From contig NZ_FOMS01000003.1 in the NCBI RefSeq assembly GCF_900112685.1, positions 124,001 through 188,000 on the forward strand: DNA of 64,000 nt, given 5' to 3'. The notes under the pieces were generated by a model that saw only the letters and a list, made by a program, of their open reading frames with translations, was not told the DNA's origin and made no database searches. This document shows positions 1 through 8,324 of this stretch, in pieces; positions within the stretch are counted from its first letter, which is position 1; each line of letters starts with the position of its first letter. Position numbers and translations under genes: made by a program. This DNA is from Roseivivax sediminis (GTDB lineage: Bacteria > Pseudomonadota > Alphaproteobacteria > Rhodobacterales > Rhodobacteraceae).

Positions 1-720
1 GCGCGGGGCGCGTCGCGTGTCCGCCAGGCAGAAATTGTGGTCCACCCCCCAGGGCGGCACAGCGGGGGTGCGCAGATCGAAAGACGTGCCCTCCACAGGC
101 ACCGGCGGGCCGAGCGGTATCTTGCGCGCGTCGATGTCCTGGAACCGGTCCGCGTCGATGGTCAGCAGGTGATCGTCGATGCTCTGCTGTCCCGACAGGT
201 TGAAGTAGCAATGCGAGGCGAAGTTGCAGAGCGTCGGCGCATCCGTCTCCGCGCTGATTTCGATCTCCAGCGTGCCGCCGTCGAGCGCGTAGCGCACCCG
301 CACGTCGAGCGTGCCGGGAAAGCCCATATGCCCGTCCGGAAGGGTATCGGCAAAGACGACGTGCGTGTCGCTCTCTTCCTCGATCCGCCAGAGGCGGCGG
401 CCGGTGCCGTCCTTGCCGCCGTGCAGCGTCTGCATCGCGCCCTCGTTGAGGTCGAAGCGGCAGGTCTCCCCGGCAATCTCGGCGGTGCCGTCGCCGATCC
501 GGTTGGCCACGCGCCCGACGATGGCGCCCATGTAGGGCACTTCGCGCGCATAATCGGCCACATCGTCATAGCCGAGCACCAGCGGATGTCCGACTCCGGA
601 GAGTCGCAGGTCGCGCACGGTGGCGCCGTAGCTCAGGAGCCGCACCGACAGCGTGCCGTTCGACAGCCTCACCTCGTGGATCGGGCGTCCGCCCGCGGTC
701 TCTCCGACGATCTGTGCCAT
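1..720 (-). CDS. galM: Galactose mutarotase (aldose 1-epimerase), 3' part missing
   Basis: Interconverts alpha and beta anomers of aldoses such as galactose. The 240 codons visible begin at ATG (718-720) and run off the left edge, so about a quarter to a third of a usual protein of about 340 aa is absent, including the expected catalytic Glu. Family landmarks are present: VANRIGDG near residue 71, LHGGKDG near 99, the catalytic-His segment ASHCYFNLSG (His170) and the VDHNF motif near 226. It lies 16 bases downstream of the sugar-acid kinase gene on the same strand, so it is probably the third gene of one operon. Seen: motifs and truncation by the window edge. Inferred: galactose as the physiological sugar. 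Confidence 0.9.
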   Translation of the reverse strand, partial: MAQIVGETAGGRPIHEVRLSNGTLSVRLLSYGATVRDLRLSGVGHPLVLGYDDVADYAREVPYMGAIVGRVANRIGDGTAEIAGETCRFDLNEGAMQTLHGGKDGTGRRLWRIEEESDTHVVFADTLPDGHMGFPGTLDVRVRYALDGGTLEIEISAETDAPTLCNFASHCYFNLSGQQSIDDHLLTIDADRFQDIDARKIPLGPPVPVEGTSFDLRTPAVPPWGVDHNFCLADTRRAPR

Positions 721-736
721 CACGCTCTCCCTCGGG

Positions 737-1636
737 TCATTCGACGGTCGCCAGCGCCTTGTGCGCGGCCCGGAAGCCTGCAAGCGTGACCTCGTCAAGA
801 TCCGGTGTCGCCGCCACGGCACCCTGCATCGACAGGGCGGTCTGGTAGGCGGAGGACAGGGCGGCCACGCCGACAATGCGCAGCGGACGATCCTGCCAGA
901 TGTCCCGGGCCGCCGACAGCTCGGTTCCGATCAGCAGGCCCGACAGCCGCGCCCGCGACGCCTCGGGCGACAGATCGCGCAGAAGCGCCTCGGCGCGCAG
1001 CGAAAACAGGCCGGCTGGCAGCGAATCCGGCCGGGCGAGCCCGCGCTGCACGCCGTCGCGGAAGGCCGCGTCGTCCCATCCCTCGGCCCCGACGCTGAGC
1101 CGCAGGACCGACTGGTCGGACAACAGGGTGAAGAGTTCCCCGGTCATGAAGGTGCGGAACCGGACCACCTCGCCACCGCGCAGTTCGACCCATTTCGTGT
1201 GCGTCCCCGGAAGGCAGACGATCCCCTCGAAATCGGGCTCCGTCGCCATCAGGCCGGCGATCTGCACCTCTTCGCCGCGCATCACGTCGGGCGGATCGTC
1301 CTGCCGCATCCCCGGCAGGACATGCACGGCCAGCCGCGAATCGCGGGTCTCGGGCCGAACGGCCGCGGCGACCGACGGTGGCGGCGCTGGAATGGTGGTG
1401 TAGGGCGCTTCGATCCAGCCCTGGCGCGCGCCGACCATGCCGGCCGCCAGCACTTCAGTCGCCTGGGCCACCGGGATGTGGTCGCGGAGAAGACCGAGCA
1501 GCGTCGGTTCGTAATCCTCCGGTTGCAGGCGGCCCATGCCCTCGTCGGTTTCCATCCGACGCAGGACCGCGTCGCCGTCCATCACCCACAGGCGCAGATG
1601 CGTCGTGCCCCAATCCGCCGCGATCCAGACCATCAC
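737..1636 (-). CDS. dgoK: 2-dehydro-3-deoxygalactonokinase
   Basis: Predicted to phosphorylate 2-keto-3-deoxy-galactonate to the 6-phosphate, the kinase step of the De Ley-Doudoroff galactose/galactonate pathway. The 299-aa protein opens with WIAADWGTTHLRLW, the phosphate-binding start typical of the DgoK family. GTHTKWVEL near residue 145 and FMTGELFTLL near 165 also match the family, and length is normal. The next gene (mutarotase) follows within 16 bases and the SDR gene precedes by 10 bases, so one transcript is likely. The aldolase of the pathway is not in the window; it may lie beyond the left edge. Start at the first of two adjacent Met codons; the second is equally possible. Confidence 0.88.
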   Translation of the reverse strand: MMVWIAADWGTTHLRLWVMDGDAVLRRMETDEGMGRLQPEDYEPTLLGLLRDHIPVAQATEVLAAGMVGARQGWIEAPYTTIPAPPPSVAAAVRPETRDSRLAVHVLPGMRQDDPPDVMRGEEVQIAGLMATEPDFEGIVCLPGTHTKWVELRGGEVVRFRTFMTGELFTLLSDQSVLRLSVGAEGWDDAAFRDGVQRGLARPDSLPAGLFSLRAEALLRDLSPEASRARLSGLLIGTELSAARDIWQDRPLRIVGVAALSSAYQTALSMQGAVAATPDLDEVTLAGFRAAHKALATVE

Positions 1637-1646
1637 TCTCTCCGTA

Positions 1647-2423
1647 CTAACCCGTCGTCACAACGCCGCCGTCGACGGCCATGAATTGTCCGGTCATCGC
1701 TCCGCTCGCCGCGCTCGCCAGGAACAGCGCCGGCCCGACCATGTCCGCGGGTGCCAGCGTGCGTTTCAGGCATTGCCGCTCCAGATGCGCGGCGACGGCC
1801 TCCTCGGTGGCCCAGAGCGCCCGCTGCCGCTCGGTCATAACCCAGCCGGGGCCGAGGGCGTTCGCGCGGATACCGTCCGCCCCGAATTCCCGCGCCAGCG
1901 ACCGTGTGAGCGACGTGATGCCCGCATTCGCCGCAGTATAGAGCGGATAGCCCGCTTGACCCATGACGTAGCTGATCGAGCTGAGATTGACGATGGAGCC
2001 GCCGCCCGCCTCGCGCATGGCGGGTATGACGGCCTGGGAGGCAAAGAAATACGACCTCAGGTTGACCGCCATGGCGGCATCCCAGCGCACGGCGTCCACC
2101 TCCAGCGTCGTGTGGCGGGTGTCGTCGGCCACGTTGTTGACGAGGATGCGTGCGGGGCCGTGTGCGTCGGTCGCAGCGGCCACGGCGTCGTGCAGCGCCG
2201 CAAGATCGGCGACGTCGCAAGGGATGAACAGCGGCTCATCGGGAACGCCGCGCGCATCGCCGGCCACAAGGTCGAGATATGAAACCCGCGCGCCTTGCGC
2301 CGCGAAACCGGCCACGAGCGCTGCGCCGATGCCCGACCCGCCGCCGGTCACGAGGACCGCCGCACCGTCGAGATCGGGAAAGCGTGCCTCGGTCACGTTC
2401 GGATGGCCCCCACGGTCGCCCAC
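1647..2423 (-). CDS. SDR-family oxidoreductase lacking the usual catalytic lysine
   Basis: Classical short-chain dehydrogenase/reductase fold: the nucleotide-binding TGGGSGIG motif is at residues 26-33, NNVAD at 96-100, then Asn121, Ser149 and Tyr162 of the catalytic tetrad. The fourth member, the Lys four residues after Tyr, is Asn166 (codon AAT, 1926-1928). With dgoK and galM downstream, a sugar or sugar-acid dehydrogenase role in the same pathway is likely, but the substrate is not readable. The start is uncertain: a GTG at 2421-2423 gives 258 aa, but an in-frame GTG at 2394-2396 starts closer to the usual SDR N-terminus. gdhA ends 40 bases upstream on the same strand. Confidence 0.8.
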   Translation of the reverse strand: MGDRGGHPNVTEARFPDLDGAAVLVTGGGSGIGAALVAGFAAQGARVSYLDLVAGDARGVPDEPLFIPCDVADLAALHDAVAAATDAHGPARILVNNVADDTRHTTLEVDAVRWDAAMAVNLRSYFFASQAVIPAMREAGGGSIVNLSSISYVMGQAGYPLYTAANAGITSLTRSLAREFGADGIRANALGPGWVMTERQRALWATEEAVAAHLERQCLKRTLAPADMVGPALFLASAASGAMTGQFMAVDGGVVTTG

Positions 2424-2463
2424 ATCAGAGGCATAACGCCGTGCCGTGGGGATGGAAAGCCGG

Positions 2464-3801
2464 TCAGACGATCCCGTAGGAGGATATCGCGCGAGCCAGG
2501 TGCCGGTAGCCGGCCACGTTTGCGCCGCGGCGGCAGTCGCCCGCGCTCTCGGCTTCGGCGATCACCGTGTCGTGGATGCCGTCCATGATCTTGCGCAGGG
2601 CCGCGTCGACCTCCTCACGCGACAGGAAGCGCCCCTCAGCGTTCTGGCTCATTTCCAGTCCCGAGACCGCGACGCCGCCCGCATTGGCCGCCTTGCCGGG
2701 CGCCTGTACGATGCCGGCGCGGTCGAGGATTTCCACCGCCTCCGAGGTCAGCGGCATGTTCGCGCCCTCGGCCAGGAGCGTGACGCCGGACTCGGCGATC
2801 GCGCGTGCGGCCTCCGGCCCGACCTCGTTCTGCGTGGCGCAGGGCAGGGCGATGTCCGCTTCGATTCCCCACGGGCCTTCGCCGTCACGGAACTGCAGCC
2901 CCAGCGCGGCCGGCGGATCGGCGACCTGGCCGCCGCTGCGCTTCTGCGCCCGGACCCATTCGACCGCGTCCTGGCGCATTCCGTCCGGCGCGTGCAGCGT
3001 GCCGGAGGTGTCCGACAGGCAGACGACGCGCGCGCCCATCTCGATCGCCTTCTCGGCGGCGTGGGTCGACACGTTGCCTTTGCCCGAGATCGCCACGCGC
3101 TTGCCGTCCAGCTCCGCGCTGCGCCGCGCCAGCATCGCGCAGACGAAGTAGATCAGCCCGTAGCCGGTCGCCTGCACGCGCAGCGCAGAGCCGCCGAAGG
3201 ACGGCCCCTTGCCGGTGAGCGCGCCGTCGAACACGCCGCGTTTGCGCTTGTAGGTGCCGAAAAGCCAGCCGATCTCGCGCTGGCCGACATTGATGTCGCC
3301 CGCCGGCACGTCGAGGTCCGGGCCGATGAAGGGTGCGAGATGCGCCATGAACGCCTGGCAGAAGCGCATGATCTCCCGGTCCGAACAGCCCGACGGGTCG
3401 AAATCCGCGCCGCCCTTGGCGCCGCCCAGGGGCAGACCGGTCAGCGCGTTCTTGAAGCACTGCTCGAAGGCAAGGAACTTCAGCACCGAGGGCGTGACGC
3501 TCGGGTGGAAGCGCAGGCCGCCCTTGTAAGGGCCGATCGCGTTCGACATCTGGACGCGCCAGCCGCGGTTGATGCGGGTGGCGCCGCCGTCGTCCTCCCA
3601 GACCACGCGGAACTGGGCCAGAAGGTCGGGTTCGGTCAGCTGCTCCAGAACGCGCGCGGCGGCAAACTCGGCATGCGCCTTCTCGACGGTCAGGACGTCG
3701 CGAGCGACCTCCTCCACAGCCTGCAGGAATTCCGGCTCGCCGCCGCTCCTTGCGCGGACTGCGTCCATGAATGTCTCTACCAGCGCGTCGCGTCTGTCCA
3801 T
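2464..3801 (-). CDS. gdhA: NADP-specific glutamate dehydrogenase
   Basis: Reductive amination of 2-oxoglutarate with ammonia to glutamate in the cytoplasm. At 445 aa it has the length of the hexameric bacterial enzyme. Signature segments are MSNAIGPYKGGLRFHPSV (residues 85-102), LPLGGAKGGADFDP (123-136, containing the catalytic Lys129), and the Rossmann segment ISGKGNVSTHAAEKA. The ATG at 3799-3801 is the natural start. It reads toward the SDR gene 40 bases further on, so read-through into the sugar operon is possible, although no functional link is obvious. NADP preference is inferred from family membership. Confidence 0.93.
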   Translation of the reverse strand: MDRRDALVETFMDAVRARSGGEPEFLQAVEEVARDVLTVEKAHAEFAAARVLEQLTEPDLLAQFRVVWEDDGGATRINRGWRVQMSNAIGPYKGGLRFHPSVTPSVLKFLAFEQCFKNALTGLPLGGAKGGADFDPSGCSDREIMRFCQAFMAHLAPFIGPDLDVPAGDINVGQREIGWLFGTYKRKRGVFDGALTGKGPSFGGSALRVQATGYGLIYFVCAMLARRSAELDGKRVAISGKGNVSTHAAEKAIEMGARVVCLSDTSGTLHAPDGMRQDAVEWVRAQKRSGGQVADPPAALGLQFRDGEGPWGIEADIALPCATQNEVGPEAARAIAESGVTLLAEGANMPLTSEAVEILDRAGIVQAPGKAANAGGVAVSGLEMSQNAEGRFLSREEVDAALRKIMDGIHDTVIAEAESAGDCRRGANVAGYRHLARAISSYGIV

Positions 3802-3862
3802 CCGGCCTGCTCCTTCTGCCTCGTGGAAGGCGGAGCTAGCCCGGATACGCGCACGGCAAGGT

Positions 3863-4483
3863 TCAGGGCCGCGCGATGTAGCGGTCGCGGCGGTGATTGA
3901 CGGTGATGATCGCGTTCAGGATCACGGCGCCGAGGAGCGACCAGGCCACGATCTCCCACGGGAACAGGAACAGCGCGAGCGCGAAGACACACAGATCGAA
4001 GCCGAGCTGCACGTGCCCGGCCTTTACCCCGCGCGTGTCCTGCAGCCAGAGCGCGACGATCCCCACGCCGCCCAGCGTCGCCCCGTGGCGGAAGAGACCC
4101 AGCAGACCCATCCCGGCACAGAGGCCGAAGAGCGCGGCACCGACGGCAGGATGCAGCGGCTCCACCCGCAGCACCAGCGGCATCAGGTCGGCCATCGCCG
4201 ACATCGTCGTCACCGCGACGAAATTCTTCACCGTGAAGCGCCAGCCCATCTGCCGGATCGCGAGCCAGTAGAACGGCAGGTTCAGCACGAAGAAGGCGAC
4301 GCCGAAGCTGATCGCGGTCGGGTAGGCGACCACCAGCGCCAGCCCCGCGATTTGCCCGGTGATCAGTTCGGAGGCCCGCAGGAACTGGATCGACAGCGCC
4401 ACCAGCGTGCAGCCGATGAGCATGCCCTGCACGTCCTCGGAGGTCGTGTGGCGATCGGGCGGCGGGGTGTCGAGAAGGATCAT
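3863..4483 (-). CDS. YitT-family integral membrane protein
   Basis: A 206-aa hydrophobic protein with about five transmembrane segments (for example residues 23-37, 46-75, 96-112, 118-135 and 166-195). The arrangement and sequence style are those of the YitT/DUF161 family, whose biochemical role is not established. The GATLGGVGIVALWLQ segment near 133-147 is typical. The C-terminus is short and basic (HRRDRYIARP). It starts 256 bases from icd and ends 61 bases before gdhA, so it may form its own unit or precede gdhA. No regulator site is evident. Confidence 0.78.
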   Translation of the reverse strand: MILLDTPPPDRHTTSEDVQGMLIGCTLVALSIQFLRASELITGQIAGLALVVAYPTAISFGVAFFVLNLPFYWLAIRQMGWRFTVKNFVAVTTMSAMADLMPLVLRVEPLHPAVGAALFGLCAGMGLLGLFRHGATLGGVGIVALWLQDTRGVKAGHVQLGFDLCVFALALFLFPWEIVAWSLLGAVILNAIITVNHRRDRYIARP

Positions 4484-4660
4484 GCCATGCCTTCTGTCGC
4501 TCGTTGCCGAGAACGCAAGCCCGAACCGTGCGTCACGTCACCGCCCGCCGTGCACCTGCCCGTTTCGGCGGCAGGCGCCGCCCCAGCGTGCCGCCATGCG
4601 CCCCGATCCGCGCGCCGCCAGGTCGCTCGGGCCGGGGCGACGCCGGTTTCGGGCCGGATG

Positions 4661-4695
4661 AACCCCGGGGAGCGCAATGGGCTGGCCCCGGGCGG
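4661..4695 (-). repeat. Degenerate copy of dispersed gene-end repeat
   Basis: Read on the minus strand, this shows GGGGCCAGCCC, GCGCTCCCCGG and a decayed tail, matching the better-preserved copy at 38821-38880. It lies just downstream of icd, in icd's own orientation, like most other copies of the family. The GAGTATTT core is lost here, so the call rests on the hairpin and CTCCCCGG portions only. The rest of the 256-base gap between icd and the YitT gene shows no coding signal. Confidence 0.45.
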
Positions 4696-4739
4696 CCGCC
4701 GCGCGGGGGACGGGTGCTGCGCCGCGGGTCTTTCGCCGC

Positions 4740-5954
4740 TCACGCCCCGAGGGCGCGATCCAGGTTCGCGTCGACCTTGTCGAGAAACCCGGTCGTGGTC
4801 AGCCAGCCCTGCTCGGGTCCGACCAGCAGCGCGAGGTCCTTGGTCATGTGGCCGGCCTCGACCGTGTCCACGACCACCTTCTCCAGGGTGTCCGCAAAGG
4901 TTGTCAGTTCGGCATTGTCGTCGAGCTTGGCGCGATGCTTCAGCCCGCCGGTCCAGGCGAAGATCGACGCCACGGAGTTGGTCGAGGTCGCCTCGCCGCG
5001 CTGGTGCTGGCGGTAGTGGCGGGTGACGGTGCCGTGGGCGGCCTCGCTCTCGACGATTCCGCCGTCGGGGGTCATCAGCTGCGAGGCCATCAGCCCGAGC
5101 GAGCCGAAGCCCTGCGCGACGGTGTCCGATTGCACGTCGCCGTCGTAGTTCTTCGTGGCCCAGACGAAGCCGCCGTTCCACTTCATCGCGCAGGCGACCA
5201 TGTCGTCGATCAGACGGTGCTGGTAGCCGATGCCCTTGGCCTCGAAGGCTTCGCGGAACTCGGCCTCGTAGACCTCCTCGAAGATCTCCATGAAGCGGCC
5301 GTCATAGGCCTTCAGGATCGTGTTCTTGGTCGACAGGTAGACCGGCCAGCCGAGGTTGAGGCCGTAGTTCAATGAGGCCCGCGCGAAATCGCGGATCGAG
5401 TCGTCGAGGTTGTACATGCCCATGAACACGCCCGAGGAGGGCGCATCGTAGACCTCTTTCTCGATCACCGTGCCGTCCTCGCCGACGAATTTCATCGACA
5501 GCGTGCCCTTGCCGGGAAAGTGGAAGTCGGTGGCGCGGTACTGGTCGCCGAAGGCGTGGCGACCGATGACGATGGGGCGCGTCCAGCCGGGGACGAGCCG
5601 CGGCACGTTGCGGCAGATGATCGGTGCGCGGAAGACCACGCCGCCGAGGATGTTGCGGATCGTCCCGTTGGGCGAGCGCCACATCTTCTTGAGTCCGAAT
5701 TCCTCGACTCGCGCCTCGTCCGGCGTGATCGTGGCGCATTTCACCGCACAGCCGACCTCGCGCGTCTTCTCGGCCGCGTGCACGGTGATGCGGTCGTCCG
5801 TGCGGTCGCGTTCCTGGATCGACAGATCGTAATAGAGAAGGTCGATATCGAGGTAAGGCTTGATCAGCTTTTCCTTGATGAAATCCCACATGATGCGGGT
5901 CATCTCGTCACCGTCCATCTCGACGATGGGGTTCTCGACCTTGATCCTGGACAT
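4740..5954 (-). CDS. icd: NADP-dependent isocitrate dehydrogenase (eukaryote-like type)
   Basis: Oxidative decarboxylation of isocitrate to 2-oxoglutarate in the TCA cycle. The 404-aa protein begins [20 protein letters not shown] and carries [14 protein letters not shown] near residues 92-105, both typical of the dimeric NADP enzymes found in many alphaproteobacteria and in eukaryotes. The C-terminal half contains [18 protein letters not shown], the segment that contacts the adenine and phosphate of NADP in this group. It is a single-gene unit on the minus strand. A 16-bp near-palindrome lies 71 bases upstream of the start and could be an operator. Confidence 0.95.
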   Translation of the reverse strand: MSRIKVENPIVEMDGDEMTRIMWDFIKEKLIKPYLDIDLLYYDLSIQERDRTDDRITVHAAEKTREVGCAVKCATITPDEARVEEFGLKKMWRSPNGTIRNILGGVVFRAPIICRNVPRLVPGWTRPIVIGRHAFGDQYRATDFHFPGKGTLSMKFVGEDGTVIEKEVYDAPSSGVFMGMYNLDDSIRDFARASLNYGLNLGWPVYLSTKNTILKAYDGRFMEIFEEVYEAEFREAFEAKGIGYQHRLIDDMVACAMKWNGGFVWATKNYDGDVQSDTVAQGFGSLGLMASQLMTPDGGIVESEAAHGTVTRHYRQHQRGEATSTNSVASIFAWTGGLKHRAKLDDNAELTTFADTLEKVVVDTVEAGHMTKDLALLVGPEQGWLTTTGFLDKVDANLDRALGA

Positions 5955-6024
5955 CGCTGCGGCTCCGTTCTGCGGGTTGCGCCTGCCGTGGCTCTATCGC
6001 ATGTGGGCGATTAAGGAAATATGT

Positions 6025-6040
6025 GTATGCGATCGTATAC
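6025..6040. promoter_or_regulatory. Near-perfect 16-bp palindrome upstream of icd
   Basis: GTATGCGATCGTATAC is symmetric except for one base pair. It lies between the icd start (5954) and the exporter gene stop (6166), in the likely icd promoter region. Such 14-18 bp symmetric sites are the usual form of GntR/FadR- or LacI-type operators. Which protein binds is unknown, and no regulator gene lies nearby. Confidence 0.4.
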
Positions 6041-6136
6041 CGAAATTCCTTCCCGCCACAGGATCCGTCTGCCGCAATGGTGCGCAGGATGCACGCCCTT
6101 CGGGCGCCTGTCTGTGATGGTGCAGGGGGACAGGCA

Positions 6137-6157
6137 GGGTGGGCAATCTGCCCACCC
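6137..6157 (-). terminator. Hairpin after the Bcr/CflA-type exporter gene
   Basis: A perfect 9-bp stem (GGGTGGGCA / TGCCCACCC) with a 3-base loop, 8 bases past the stop codon of the exporter gene on the minus strand. No T-run follows, so it is not a textbook intrinsic terminator; it may act as an mRNA 3'-end stabiliser or a Rho-assisted stop. Confidence 0.5.
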
Positions 6158-6165
6158 CGGGGCGC

Positions 6166-7383
6166 CTAGGCCGCGGCTGTCACCGGCGCCTCGATGCGCC
6201 GCATGTGGAGCATCAGACCCAGGGCGAGCACCGCCTCGACGCACATCGCGGCGGCCAGCGGCAGGGGCGTGCCGTCGAACATCAGCCCCACGGGGATCGC
6301 CAGCACCACCGCGGCGACCGTGGCGATGGCGCCGATCAGGCTCGCTGCGAGGCCCGCGATATGGCCCAGCGGCTCCATCGCGATGGCGTTGAGGTTGCCG
6401 ATCGAGAGCCCGGCCATGAAGAACACGGTGCCCTGCCAGAACACGAAGGCGCCGAAATAGACCGCCTCGGGCACACCGGCGAGGCCGATGGCGACCATCA
6501 CGCCAGATACCACGACCTGCATCGCCAGGATCGCGGTCACGATCCGCCGCATGCCGACGCGCACCACGATGGTGGCGTTGAGAAGGCTGGCGCTGGAAGC
6601 ACAGAGTGCCACCGCCCCGAACCAGAGCGGAAACTCGTCGCCGCGCCCGAAGGTCACGTCGTAGACCGGCTGCACGCTGGAAAGCATCGAGAACATCATC
6701 CCGAAGGTCAGCGCCTGCACCATGATCGAGATCCGCACCACCGGCTGCGCGGCCATCTCGCGCGCGGCGCTGGCGATGGCGGCAAAGCGCAGGGGCCGAC
6801 GGGCCTCCGGCGGATGGGTCTCGGGCAGGCGGATCATCATCCAGACCGCCGAGACCACCGAGAACAGCACGAAGGCGATGAAGACTCCGCGCCATCCGGC
6901 GAAGCCGATGATAACCGCCCCGAGGCTCGGCGCCAGCGCCGGCACCACCGTGAAGACGATCAGCACGAAGGACATGATGCGCGCCATCTCGCGGCCCGAG
7001 ACGAGGTCGCGGATGATCGCCAGCGCCACCACGCGCGGTCCGGCGGCGCCAAGCCCCTGCGCCAGCCGCGCCGCCAGCAGCACCTCGAGCGACTGGGCGC
7101 GCGCCGCGACCAGCGCCGCGATGCAGTAGAGGATCGCCCCGCCCAGCACCACAGGCTTGCGACCGTAGGCGTCCGACAGCGGGCCGGTGAAGAACGTCCC
7201 GAGCCCCATGCCGAGCACGAAGACCGTCAGGATCAGCTGCGCGCGGTTCACGTCGTCCGGGGTCATCGCCTCGGCGATCTCGGGCAGGGCCGGCAGCATC
7301 GAGTCGATGGAAAAGGCGATGGTCGCGAACATCATGGCAAGAAGCGCGACGAGTTCGGAGCGGCGGATCGGAAGCGAGGACAT
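6166..7383 (-). CDS. Bcr/CflA-type drug-resistance MFS exporter
   Basis: A 405-aa major facilitator superfamily protein with about twelve transmembrane segments. After the first helix, SIDSMLPALPEIAEAM and the loop GPLSDAYGRKPVVLGG (residues 68-83) correspond to the 14-spanner-unlike, Bcr/CflA-type 12-spanner subfamily of proton-driven multidrug/sulfonamide exporters. RLAQGLGAAGPRVVALAIIRD is the family's helix-4/5 signature. Substrate is not predictable. It sits alone on the minus strand between icd and the DsbA-like gene, with a 214-base gap on its 5' side that shows no other gene. Confidence 0.82.
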   Translation of the reverse strand: MSSLPIRRSELVALLAMMFATIAFSIDSMLPALPEIAEAMTPDDVNRAQLILTVFVLGMGLGTFFTGPLSDAYGRKPVVLGGAILYCIAALVAARAQSLEVLLAARLAQGLGAAGPRVVALAIIRDLVSGREMARIMSFVLIVFTVVPALAPSLGAVIIGFAGWRGVFIAFVLFSVVSAVWMMIRLPETHPPEARRPLRFAAIASAAREMAAQPVVRISIMVQALTFGMMFSMLSSVQPVYDVTFGRGDEFPLWFGAVALCASSASLLNATIVVRVGMRRIVTAILAMQVVVSGVMVAIGLAGVPEAVYFGAFVFWQGTVFFMAGLSIGNLNAIAMEPLGHIAGLAASLIGAIATVAAVVLAIPVGLMFDGTPLPLAAAMCVEAVLALGLMLHMRRIEAPVTAAA

Positions 7384-7597
7384 CGGGCGGACTTTCGTTG
7401 AGCTGCCCGGGACATAGCCCGGTCGGCTTTAAGAAACCACCCGGTATCCAAACGCGTGCGCTATCACCTGCCTGTGCGGCACGGCACAGAAATGCGATCA
7501 CGCCCGCAGGCCAGTGCGTTAGCGGTTGATCTTCACCCGCCGGCTGCAATCCGCACCAAATAGCATGGCAGCCATGCGTGTGATGCATGTCGGCAGA

Positions 7598-8236
7598 TCA
7601 GCTGTCCGCGCCGGCCTTCAGCTCCGCGATGACCTTCGCCCAGAGTTCGGGCGGCTGCGCGCCGGGCACGGCATGCTTGCCGCCGACGATGAAGGTCGGC
7701 ACCCCGGTCACGCCCATCTCCCGGGCGGCGCGGTCGCGTTCTGCGATTTCTTCGCGGTCGGCCTCGGAGGCGAGCAGGCGCAGGATCAACGCCGCGTCGA
7801 GCCCGATCCCGTCGGCGATGTCGGCCAGCGTCTCGTGCTCGCCGATATCCCGGCCATCGTCGAAATAAGCGGCGAAGAGCGCGGAGACGGCGGCGGTCTG
7901 GCGACCCTCGATCCCTGCCCAGTGGATCAGCCGGTGCGCGTCGAGCGTGTTGGGCGTGCGCGTGATCCGGTCGAAGGCGATGTCGAGCCCGGCCGCTTCT
8001 GCCGCTTCGAGGACCGGGGCATAGGCGCTCTCTGCGCCCTCGGGGCCGCCGAACTTGTCTTCGAGATAGGCTCGCCGGTCCATGCCACCGGCGGGCATGT
8101 CGGGATTGAGCTGGAACGGGTGCCATTCGATGTCGAACGGATGATCCGGGATCTCGGCCAGGGCCCGGTCGAGCTGCGTCTTGCCGATCAGGCACCAGGG
8201 GCAGATCGGATCGGACAGGATGTCGAGCTTGACCAA
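7598..8236 (-). CDS. DsbA-family (FrnE-like) thiol oxidoreductase
   Basis: A thioredoxin-fold protein of the DsbA/2-hydroxychromene-carboxylate isomerase superfamily, FrnE-like branch. The active-site motif CPWC is at residues 12-15 and the cis-Pro segment GVTGVPTFIVGG near 170. There is no signal peptide, so it is cytoplasmic. I chose the TTG at 8234-8236 because GGAGAG lies four bases ahead of it and family members start right at this strand; a longer reading from 8314 would add 26 residues without homology. Its stop is 361 bases from nothing but intergenic sequence upstream of the exporter gene. Exact substrate unknown; roles in oxidative or cadmium stress are known for some relatives. Confidence 0.82.
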   Translation of the reverse strand: MVKLDILSDPICPWCLIGKTQLDRALAEIPDHPFDIEWHPFQLNPDMPAGGMDRRAYLEDKFGGPEGAESAYAPVLEAAEAAGLDIAFDRITRTPNTLDAHRLIHWAGIEGRQTAAVSALFAAYFDDGRDIGEHETLADIADGIGLDAALILRLLASEADREEIAERDRAAREMGVTGVPTFIVGGKHAVPGAQPPELWAKVIAELKAGADS

Positions 8237-8324
8237 GGGGCTCTCCTTCTTCGGGGGCGGCAGGAAGGTCGTATCGGATTGCACCGATGTATCAGATGGG
8301 GGCGCGGGATGCACGTGGCCGGGA

